Assembly: GCF_020509005.1 (NCBI RefSeq)
Contig: NC_063025.1
Span: forward strand, 62,001 to 126,000
Length of the DNA: 64,000 nucleotides
From: Fulvia fulva
Lineage: Eukaryota; Ascomycota; Dothideomycetes; Mycosphaerellales; Mycosphaerellaceae
Direction of reading: 5' to 3'
The notes below the pieces were generated by a model. It had not been told where the DNA came from and made no database searches. It saw only the letters and a list, made by a program, of their open reading frames with translations. Shown here in pieces: positions 56,239 to 64,000 of this stretch. A program made the position numbers and the translations under genes. Position 1 is the stretch's first letter. Each line of letters opens with the position of its first letter.

Positions 56239-59200
56239 TTACGCAAGCTGGAGCTGCCTTACAAAGTTTTGGAACTGCTGGCCATTGAGGGGCTTTGTTA
56301 ACCCATCAGCAGCCATGTCCTTTGTATGGCAGTAGTCCACTGCAATCTTCTTCTACTACTAGAGATGTCTGACATAGTTATATACAACATCAATATGCTT
56401 TGACCTTTCATGCACATAGGCATCTTTGACAAGTGTCAAAGCGGCTTAGTTGTCACCTATAAGCTTGACTGGCCTTAGCTCGTCAACAGTGCCCTTGCTT
56501 GCCCTTACACTCGGCTGGAAAGAGCTCTTTCCTACTAGTTCTGGGCACCCCATTTCCCTGAGGACAGCAGCAAGAAATTGTGACTGCTTTGCGGCTGCGT
56601 TCATAGCCATGAACTCAGCTTCTATTGTTGATGTTGCAACAGACTTCTGCTTCCTACTCATCTAGGACATAGGTGATCCACAAAGGAACCACACGTATCC
56701 CAGAATTGAGACTCTATCCACTTTGTCTATAGCGTAGTCAGAGTCCGAGTATCCCTAGAGATTGCCCCCTCCCTTTCTATACATAAGACCTAGGTCTGGG
56801 TACGACCGCAGGTATCGGGAGAGCTTCTTCAAAGCCTTCATATGCTGCTACGAGGGATCAGCAACAAATGAGCTAATTCTTCCAAGGGGGAATGCTAAGT
56901 CTGGCCTTGTCATTGTTATTGGCCACATCCAGGTACCATTGTGGCTCTGGTAATCCTGTTTGTTGCACCTCTCATCTATAGGTGCCGTAGGTACTAAATG
57001 CTCGTAGCTCTCTATAGGTGAGTGGGTTGGCGTAGCCTTCTCTCTAGCCATGTTCATCTTGGCTAAGTTAGCGTGGACATAGTGTCCTTGATCAAGCTTC
57101 AAAGTGCCTTAGGACCTGTCTCTTGTAATCCTCATTCTAAGGATCTTCGTAGGTTCACCAAGATCTTTAATCTTAAACACTTTTCCAAGCTCAGCCTTAA
57201 ACTACTGAACATCTGACAGCTTCGGAGCTGCAATGGGTATGTCATCCATATAGGTAAGGACCATAAGGTCTCTATCCGTATGGATAAGTAGGCATAGATC
57301 TACCTAGGACTAGGTAAATCCAATCTTCTCTAGCTTCGCAACACAGAGCTTGTTCCAGTCTCTAGCTGCTTACTTAAGCCCATAAAGGCTTCGTAGGACC
57401 TTGAACACCATGTTTGGAGGTGCTTCAACTCCTAGGGGTGGGATTATATAGATGTCTTCAAGAAGGCTGCTTTGGGTAAAAGCATTATTCATATCCACTA
57501 GGTGCATCTCGAGATCTCTCTCACATACTACTGCTATGAATACTCGGAGAGTATCATGTCTAACAGTAGGTGCAAAGGTCTCTTCGAAGTCAACCCTATA
57601 TTTCTGTGAAAACCCTCTTGCAACTAGTCTTGCCTTGAACTTCTCAATGGCTCTACTAATCATTCTTTTCACATCAAAGACCCACCTAGAAGTAATTAGA
57701 TTCGCACCCTTTGGCGGTACAACTGCTTCCTAGGTGTTGTTGCTTGCTAAGGCAATAAGTTCGTTCTCGATTGCCTCTCTCTACATATGTCCCTATTCGG
57801 GGTCTCCTACGGCTGCCTTATAGGACTTTGGGATTGGCACTTCCTGCTGATAGGCTATGGCCTGCCTAACAGCAGCAAATGTATGTTCTTCCACGTCGTT
57901 CAGAATCTCCTCTACCTAGCTCATTGTAGGGTCTAGATGGAACATCTGGGCGATAAGAGCCTTATGGTGTTTAGCCTCATGCTCTTCAGAGTTATCATCT
58001 CCGTCCCCCCTTGACCTCTTGTTGCCTACAACCTGAGGTGGCGCTAGGTGTTCGGATGGGTCGAACTGAACGACATCTTCTTTTTCTTTCATTGGAGTAC
58101 CCTGATCTCCAAACTTCTGGTATTCCCCAATGTCCTTTAGGGGAGGGGGAAGTTGCACAAACAGCGGTTGCTATAGTGTTGATGACTTGGGTAGGTTCTG
58201 TATAGATCCACCGTTATCGGCCTTCGACAGTGTTGAAACCGCCTCAATATTTTCTCCTGGCCTTCGTAACGGTGTCTCTGATAATCCCCTATCGGAAAAT
58301 TTCGCCCCAAAGGGCTTCCTCCCAACAGGATTGCGCTGTGGCGCTCGACTCGGCTGGTTAGTAAAGGTGATACTAAGATCCATATCTCCCCCCTTCTCAT
58401 TCTCAAACTAGTCGACGTGACTATGCGCTTTTATTGCTTTCATGTCGGGATCCCAGAACAGCCATTGTTTTGTGGTGTTTTCTAAGTAGCCCACAAACAC
58501 GGCTTCTTTTCCTCGGTTCATCAACTTGTCTCTCCTCAAGCCTTGAGGTTGGGCTCTTGGGTCTACATAGACTATAGCTTTGCATCCCTAGACGCGGAAA
58601 TGGTCGACTGACGGTACTTGGCCAGTAAAGGCTTCTTCTGGTGAAAGAGCAATACTATCAATGATCGGACCATTAGGCAGTCTGTTTCTGATCACAGTCT
58701 GTGCTTGTAAAGCTTCTGGCCAGAACTCAACTGGCATGCCAGAGTCTTCAAGCATAGCCCGGACTGTGTTCTCAGAGGCTTGAATTGACCTTTCCACAGG
58801 TCCATTTTGAAGAGAGTTGTAGGCATCAGTTGTGTCTATCTGAGTGCCAAACTCCTTCTCCTACTCTTTTAGCAAGGCGAGAATTTCCTTTGTACCATCA
58901 CTGCGGATCGCAGACAGAAAGCACCTTGACTGCCGTTCTGCCTAGACCTTCCAATCCCGTAGGGCTGTAGGAGCGTCGCTCCTGGCCTTCAAAGGGATTA
59001 CCCACTTCTTCCTAGAGAAGTTGTCTACAATCTCAAGCTAATATTTGTATCCTAGCCTAGAGACTGCGCCCTGAAAAGGCCCACAGATGTCAATGGAGAT
59101 AAGGGCCAGCCTCTCCCCTTTCCTCTCTGTGGCAGGTCCTTTGAACTTCCTCATGTTTGCAAGGGAGCAGACCTTGCAATTCTGGTGTTCAGAAGGAACA

Positions 59201-59811
59201 GGAATGGGATCTTTCTTGTCAGTGACTCTATGCAGGTTTCTTAGCAGTCCCTTGCCAAGGTGTGCACATCTTCTATGCTATAGCTCCTACTGATCTTCGG
59301 ACTCAGTGTTAGCCATAGCGGTACCGTCACGTTCTTGAGAGAGTATGCTAGCATGCTGTGGCTCAAGAATTTCCGAGATCGAGTGGATAAACGGTACTCC
59401 TCCTCGAAGTTTGGTCTGGACAACGGGTTTACCAGACAAGGATTTTAGGGTGAAACTGGGTGGTTAGACAGCAAACTGTTGGCTGAACTGATTCCACGAA
59501 ACAAGACTAACTCCAAGGCCAGGAACAAACAGGACATTTTCTAAGACAATTTGCTTTCTAGAAGGACCACCTATTACTGCACTTCCCATATGTGTAGCTT
59601 GTAGATAGCCACCCCCAACCTTGATCCACTTCCTCTTTTGAAGAGGCTTCAGTGTCCTGAATAGTGAATCTTGGTCAGTCATATGTGATGATGCACAAGA
59701 GTCAAGCAACCACTCGGACGAGGGGTACTTGCCTTTGGCTTCCACAGTGGAATGGGCAACCTCATCAACATCATCATCTTCTGATGGTATCTCAGGGTCT
59801 GATGCGTCTTC
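56239..59811 (-). pseudogene. Copia-2 pol: protease, integrase, reverse transcriptase, RNase H
   Basis: Minus-strand frame of about 1,190 codons with scattered TAG stops. Protease: SEWLLDSCASSHMTDQD near 59720, with DSCAS in place of DSGAS; the un-mutated plus copy has it too, so it is native. Integrase: central part near 59000-59400, C-terminal part 58797-58588 (FWPEALQAQTVIRNRLP). An acidic spacer follows near 58158-57916. Reverse transcriptase has VARGFSQKYRVDFEETFAP near 57600 and the catalytic YMDD intact at 57241-57252. RNase H has STIEAEFMA and RSKHIDV, then DGLTKPL, ending in TAA at 56239-56241. Confidence 0.9.
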
Positions 59812-60765
59812 CTAGGTCGCATGGGCCCTTGCAGGCTTACTAGAGGAGGCCTTTGGCTTGCGGCTCTCCTTCATCTGCTTTGCAAGGTCCGTCATCACCT
59901 TGAGGACATCACGAAGGTTTGGTGATGATGACCTCCTACGAGGTGGTGACGGTTGTCTCTTAGCAGGGTAGGTAACCCTAGCTAGTTTGTCCTTGTTCCT
60001 AACAGCCTGCTGAGCTGCAGAAAGGTGTGGGCACTTGCTCATAAAATGGTCACCACCGCAGAGATGGCACGTGAGCTTGCCCTAGAAACCCTTCTTAGCA
60101 AACATGGCTGTCCCTTGATGAATCATTGATTCTTGCTTCTCCCTAAGAATTGCAAGAATGTCTTGTGGTAAGAGATTCACCTGGGCATCAATTGCATCGC
60201 GAATTGAGCCAAATGAGTCTGGTAGAGCTGCTAAGAGTTGCTAGATCTTTCTGTCCTCAGTCTTGATGTCTTAGAACTGAGGCGAGATTGAAACAGCCCT
60301 CCTTACAATTGAGCTAAGCTCCTGCTAGGCGTCATCTATAGACTGGTCTTCTGTCATCACGAAATTGGTGTATTGCTGAAGCAAACTTCTTCCAGTAGCG
60401 AGAAGTCTTCTCTTATATTTAGCTTCAGCCCATTCCTACAACTCCTTCGTATGCCGGATCTCGTATGTCATCTCTTAGTCATCTATCGACAGACAGATGT
60501 ACATCTCATACAGGGCCGTTGCATTGTGCCGTCTGTACGATGCCTTCCTTATCGCTTGATCCAAAGGAAGGGATGACTCCGATGATGCAGAGGGTGTCGC
60601 TATAGATGGGGTTACAGCGGGAATGTCCGTGATGATGTCTTCGAGGACCTAGTCAACCTGCTTTGATACCAGGTGTATTCTCATCAGCTTGAACTATGTT
60701 TCGTGGTTCTCTCTTGTTAGAAGAGGTGCTGCTCTCTTTCTTATAAACCTAGTCTCGTTCTCCAT
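59812..60765 (-). pseudogene. Copia-2 gag, RIP-broken
   Basis: Counterpart of the intact gag at 62631-63584. The ATG at 60765 is kept; in-frame TAGs interrupt it, for example in the stretch after the start and just after the zinc knuckle. The end codon TAG at 59812-59814 is shared with the intact copy. Confidence 0.9.
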
Positions 60766-61260
60766 TTTTTGTAAGTTAAGGGACAGGTTGGCTGCCCTTA
60801 GGTAAAAGGATGTATTCGGTCGTACGCGATCGGATCGAAATGGGATAAACCGAACGCGAGGTTGATAGCGGAGAGGATAGCTATCCGCCGGGAAGAGGAG
60901 GAAAGTCGGTCGGTAAGGATCGTGTTAGTGCTAAGACACTGTAGCGTAACTCTCTTAGCAGAGGGGGTTTCTAAGACACTGCGGCTCTCTCAGAATGAAC
61001 AGTTAGTCGATGCGAACGCGATGTCCGGAGAGCGACTCTTCTTAGTAAGCTCGCCTACTTGTCTAAGGTATTAGTATAGGCTCCCTGACTCGGAGTCTGA
61101 CAGTGCCTCACTAGGCTCTTTCACGTCTTATATACACCTATAGCACGGCTATAGCTTCCTATGCAAGGCGGGTGCGGCCTCTAGTCTGCCTTCCTTTTGT
61201 TCTAAAGAGGAATAACTCCAATACGACTTTGTCGAGGGTGAAACACCGAGTTGCTAACCC

Positions 61261-61272
61261 GGGCTTATAACC
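61261..61272 (-). other. Copia-2 (minus) primer-binding site
   Basis: Minus strand GGTTATAAGCCC adjoining the 5' LTR; one RIP change from the plus copy's GGTTATGAGCCC. Confidence 0.85.
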
Positions 61273-61505
61273 TGTTAAACAGGTACGAGTTGCGTAGTAG
61301 TAGAAGACGGCGGATCATACAAAAGACGAAGAAGGACCTAATAGGATAGCGTGTATCTACATACAGTATCGCCGGTGTTAGTATAGGTAGATGCTAGGTG
61401 TCCGGATGTTTGCTAGCCTATAGGCTAGCAGACCCTAGTCACGTGATCTATCATATGACACACCTACACCTACATGCTTGTCCTACGGCCTGTATGTTCT
61501 CAACA
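61273..61505 (-). repeat. Copia-2 5' LTR of the minus copy
   Basis: 233 bp. It matches 55971-56203 with transitions only, as far as I could see; since LTRs are identical at insertion, these reflect later RIP. Confidence 0.93.
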
Positions 61506-61510
61506 TCTTA
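61506..61510. repeat. Target-site duplication of copia-2 (minus), right copy
   Basis: TCTTA, matching 55966-55970; the gypsy reverse transcriptase reads on from here. Confidence 0.9.
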
Positions 61511-61888
61511 TATTAAGGGAATCGGATACCGGTTCTTAGTAGTAATCGTATTTAATCCTCTATAGTCGATATAAATACGTAGCCTACCTCTAGGCTTACG
61601 TACTACTAGTACTAGTATAGGAGACTAGTTCGTCTTTTGCCCTACTTTCCGTACCTTCCCTTTAGATGTTTACTCGTCTAGCTATTTCTTAACTACCTTG
61701 TTCTCCTTCTTAGCTAGGCCGTAGGGCTTGCGGTATAGTAGCTCTTATAGACTATTAGGCTTAATATAAATCTTATGATCTACGCCTAGTCGGTAAGGTA
61801 GGAGTCCTTTATAATCCTTAGCTAAGAAAGCGTCCGTAATATCGTAGTATATTAGCGGCAACTTCTCCTTCGGGTTATGATTGAACTA
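61511..61888 (-). pseudogene. Gypsy (minus) reverse transcriptase, upstream fragment
   Basis: 378 bp of the inverted gypsy between two copia-2 elements. The minus strand encodes the start of the reverse transcriptase and the linker before it, with RIP stops; compare 45000-45330 of the plus copy. Confidence 0.78.
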
Positions 61889-62123
61889 TGTTGAGAACAT
61901 ACAGGCCGCAGGACAAGCATGTAGGTGTGGGTGTGTCATGTGATAGATCACGTGACTAGGGTTTGCCAGCCCCTATAGGCTGGCAAACATCCGGACACCT
62001 AGCATCTACCTACACTAACACCGGCGATACTGTATGTAGATACACGCTATCCCATTGGGTCCTTCTTCGTCTTTTGTGTGATCCGCCGTCTTCCACTGCT
62101 GCGCAACTCGTACCTGTTTAACA
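61889..62123 (+). repeat. Copia-2 5' LTR of the plus copy
   Basis: 235 bp, TGTTGAGAAC...GTTTAACA. Two bases longer than the other LTRs because the main palindrome has an extra CC at its centre (61961-61988). Confidence 0.93.
61935..61988. promoter_or_regulatory. Paired palindromes in the un-mutated copia-2 LTR
   Basis: GTCATGTGA-TAGA-TCACGTGAC at 61935-61956 (CACGTG E-box) and GTTTGCCAGCC/GGCTGGCAAAC arms around CCTATA at 61961-61988. Same order as in the other LTRs read on this strand. Confidence 0.55.
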
Positions 62124-62135
62124 GGTTATGAGCCC
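62124..62135 (+). other. Copia-2 (plus) primer-binding site
   Basis: GGTTATGAGCCC starts the base after the LTR. It is complementary to the initiator-Met tRNA anticodon arm (GGGCUCAUAACC), so priming would use a cleaved half-tRNA as in Drosophila copia. The hairpin CCGAGTT-AGC-AACTCGG follows directly and overlaps it by two bases. Confidence 0.88.
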
Positions 62136-62630
62136 GAGTTAGCAACTCGGTGTTTCACCCTCGACAAAGTCGTATTGGAGTTATTCCTCTTCAGAACAAA
62201 AGGAAGGCAGACTGGAGGCCGCACCCGCATTGCACAGGAAGCTACAGCCGCGCTGTAGGTGCATATAAGACGTGAAAGAGCCTAGTGAGGCACTGTCAGA
62301 CTCCGAGTCAGGGAGCCTGTGCCAATACCTCAGACAAGTGGGCGAGCTTACTGAGAAGAGTCGCTCTCCGGACATCGCGTTCGCATCGACTAACTGTTCA
62401 TTCTGAGAGAGCCGCAGTGTCTCAGAAACCCCCTCTGCTGAGAGAGTTACGCTACAGTGTCTCAGCACCAACACGATCCTTACCGACCGACTTTCCTCCT
62501 CTTCCCGGCGGATAGCCATCCTCTCCGCTATCAACCTCGCGTTCGGTTTATCCCATTTCGATCCGATCGCGTACGACCGAATACATCCTTTTACCTGAGG
62601 GCAGCCAACCTGTCCCTCAACTTACAAAAA
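62136..62630 (+). other. Copia-2 leader
   Basis: 495-bp leader from PBS to gag. It begins with the short hairpin noted above. A GTG-initiated in-frame extension from 62457 exists, but the ATG at 62631 is the better gag start. No other gene recognised. Confidence 0.7.
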
Positions 62631-63584
62631 ATGGAGAACGAGACTGGGTTCATAAGAAAGAGAGCAGCACCTCTTCTGACAAGAGAGAACCACGAAACAT
62701 GGTTCAAGCTGATGAGAATACACCTGGTATCAAAGCAGGTTGACTGGGTCCTCGAAGACATCATCACGGACATTCCCGCTGCAACCCCATCTATAGCGAC
62801 ACCCTCTGCATCATCGGAGTCATCCCTTCCTTTGGATCAAGCGATAAGGAAGGCATCGTACAGACGGCACAATGCAACGGCCCTGTATGAGATGTACATC
62901 TGTCTGTCGACAGATGACCAAGAGATGACATACGAGATCCGGCATGCGAAGGAGTTGTGGGAATGGGCTGAAGCTAAATATAAGAGAAGACTTCTCGCTA
63001 CTGGAAGAAGTTTGCTTCAGCAATACACCAATTTCGTGATGACAGAAGACCAGTCTATAGATGATGCCTGGCAGGAGCTTAGCTCAATTGCAAGGAGGGC
63101 TGTTTCAATCTCGCCTCAGTTCCAAGACATCAAGACTGAGGACAGAAAGATCCAGCAACTCTTAGCAGCTCTGCCAGACTCATTTGGCTCAATTCGCGAT
63201 GCAATTGATGCCCAGGTGAATCTCTCTCCACAAGACATTCTTGCAATTCTTGGGGAGAAGCAAGAATCAATGATTCATCAAGGGACAGCCATGTTTGCTA
63301 AGAAGGGTTTCCAGGGCAAGCTCACGTGCCATCTCTGCGGTGGTGACCATTTTATGAGCAAGTGCCCACACCTTTCTGCAGCTCAGCAGGCTGTTAGGAA
63401 CAAGGACAAACTAGCTAGGGTTACCTACCCTGCTAAGAGACAACCGTCACCACCTCGTAGGAGGTCATCATCACCAAACCTTCGTGATGTCCTCAAGGTG
63501 ATGACGGACCTTGCAAAGCAGATGAAGGAGAGCCGCAAGCCAAAGGCCTCCTCTAGTAAGCCTGCAAGGGCCCATGCGACCTAG
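62631..63584 (+). CDS. Copia-2 gag (intact)
   Basis: 317 residues from the ATG at 62631 (MENETGFIRKRAAPLLT). The N-terminal and middle parts are of the UBN2/retrotran_gag type: ENHETWFKLMRIHLVSKQVDWVLED, then YEIRHAKELWEWAEAKY and LLAALPDSFGSIRDAI, which form the capsid-like domain. A zinc knuckle CHLCGGDHFMSKC lies near residue 235; its spacing is x2-x3-x4, one shorter than the classical form. A basic, Ser/Pro-rich tail (PSPPRRRSSSPN) probably binds RNA. It ends at TAG 63582-63584, with pol continuing in the same frame. Confidence 0.9.
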   Translation: MENETGFIRKRAAPLLTRENHETWFKLMRIHLVSKQVDWVLEDIITDIPAATPSIATPSASSESSLPLDQAIRKASYRRHNATALYEMYICLSTDDQEMTYEIRHAKELWEWAEAKYKRRLLATGRSLLQQYTNFVMTEDQSIDDAWQELSSIARRAVSISPQFQDIKTEDRKIQQLLAALPDSFGSIRDAIDAQVNLSPQDILAILGEKQESMIHQGTAMFAKKGFQGKLTCHLCGGDHFMSKCPHLSAAQQAVRNKDKLARVTYPAKRQPSPPRRRSSSPNLRDVLKVMTDLAKQMKESRKPKASSSKPARAHAT

Positions 63585-64000
63585 GAAGACGCATCAGACC
63601 CTGAGATACCATCAGAAGATGATGATGTTGATGAGGTTGCCCATTCCACTGTGGAAGCCAAAGGCAAGTACCCCTCGTCCGAGTGGTTGCTTGACTCTTG
63701 TGCATCATCACATATGACTGACCAAGATTCACTATTCAGGACACTGAAGCCTCTTCAAAAGAGGAAGTGGATCAAGGTTGGGGGTGGCTATCTACAAGCT
63801 ACACATATGGGAAGTGCAGTAATAGGTGGTCCTTCTAGAAAGCAAATTGTCTTAGAAAATGTCCTGTTTGTTCCTGGCCTTGGAGTTAGTCTTGTTTCGT
63901 GGAATCAGTTCAGCCAACAGTTTGCTGTCCAACCACCCAGTTTCACCCTAAAATCCTTGTCTGGTAAACCCGTTGTCCAGACCAAACTTCGAGGAGGAGT
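63585..64000 (+). CDS. Copia-2 pol, N-terminal part (protease and pre-integrase), cut by window edge
   Basis: In frame with gag and open to the window end (138 codons). An acidic linker leads to the aspartic protease WLLDSCASSHMTDQDSLF near 63690, then GGGYLQATHMGSAVIGG and LENVLFVPGLGVSLVS, the usual copia protease body. It has no start of its own, so expression would need readthrough of the TAG, or the TAG is a lesion. The full product should resemble that of 59811-56239. Confidence 0.85.

Larger units (their letters stand above)
55971..61505 (-). mobile_element. Copia-2 LTR retrotransposon, complete, lightly RIP-mutated
   Basis: 5,535 bp with two 233-bp LTRs, half-tRNA PBS, polypurine tract, gag and pol, flanked by the 5-bp duplication TCTTA inside the inverted gypsy. 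The sequence keeps many CA/TG sites but has TAG codons in gag and pol, so it was hit by RIP only lightly. Confidence 0.95.
52414..61888 (-). mobile_element. Gypsy LTR retrotransposon (minus), same family, nested in the first
   Basis: The 3' LTR (52414-52597) abuts the integrase of the plus-strand gypsy. Going right come a polypurine tract, the pol C-terminus, integrase, RNase H and reverse transcriptase to 55970; then a complete copia-2 insertion; then 61511-61888 with the upstream part of reverse transcriptase. A second copia-2 then cuts it at 61889. The 5' part and 5' LTR lie beyond the window or the insertion. Confidence 0.86.
61889..64000 (+). mobile_element. Copia-2 LTR retrotransposon, second copy, apparently not RIP-mutated (cut by window edge)
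   Basis: 5' LTR, PBS, leader, gag and the start of pol in plus orientation, continuing past the window. CA and TG are abundant, and apart from one TAG between gag and pol the frame is open to the last base. Probably the youngest copia-2 insertion here. Its left flank AACTA would be the target duplication; the right side is not visible. Confidence 0.93.

Noticed and set aside
52414..61888. Simple palindromic duplication centred at 52413
   Set aside because: The inverted side begins exactly at an LTR end with its own purine tract and carries pol sequence absent from the left side, so a nested insertion explains it better.
62124..62150. Possible tRNA gene because of the match to initiator-Met tRNA
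   Set aside because: Only the anticodon-arm complement is present, next to the LTR; it is a primer-binding site.
62457..62630. 58-codon N-terminal extension of copia-2 gag from a GTG
   Set aside because: The ATG at 62631 fits the copia gag start and the minus copy keeps it; the extension is leader.

Overview
The window looks like a gene-free heterochromatic island of a filamentous ascomycete (Pezizomycotina-like). Every stretch I could identify is a transposable element, mostly nested one inside another, and I found no host gene, rRNA or tRNA gene. Most sequence carries the signature of repeat-induced point mutation (RIP). CpA and its complement TpG are converted to TpA on both strands, so CAG, CAA and TGG codons have become stops, while CpG is largely kept. 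The young copies give the reference: the same LINE family is present un-mutated at 3231-8215 and mutated at 45459-50445, and copia-2 is un-mutated at 61889-64000.

Layout. (1) 1 to about 24238 is a tandem array of a 6,111-bp unit. Each unit is one copia element (copia-1, minus strand) with one 506-bp LTR shared between neighbours. Unit 1 is cut by the window edge, units 2 (9274-15384) and 3 (15385-21495) are complete, and unit 4 is a remnant. Unit 1 carries a full-length, intact, Tad-like LINE with two ORFs (3231-8215). Unit 4 carries a 5'-truncated LINE of a second family (22251-23104). (2) 24259-26947 is a deleted, inverted copia-1 copy. (3) 27117-33149 is a pogo/Fot1-like DNA transposon with 69-bp terminal inverted repeats, split by a RIP-mutated LINE (28161-33046). 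(4) From about 33286 lies a second LINE-B copy, then about 1.2 kb unassigned. (5) 36401-52413 is a plus-strand gypsy element broken by a copia-2 solo LTR and two RIP-mutated LINEs. (6) From 52414 an inverted gypsy of the same family starts inside the first one's integrase. It is in turn interrupted by a complete copia-2 element (55971-61505, minus) and a second copia-2 (61889 to the window end, plus).

How the parts relate. RIP load and nesting give a chronology. The gypsy, pogo, copia-1 and old LINE copies are heavily mutated. Copia-2 (minus) is lightly mutated. The intact LINE and copia-2 (plus) look un-mutated and may belong to families still able to move. The tandem copia-1 units share the same RIP-made stops, so the array was amplified after RIP. 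The intact LINE then landed in unit 1, duplicating 14 bp.

Limits. Boundaries marked 'about' are read from homology between copies by eye. Protein family calls rest on motifs, not on searches.
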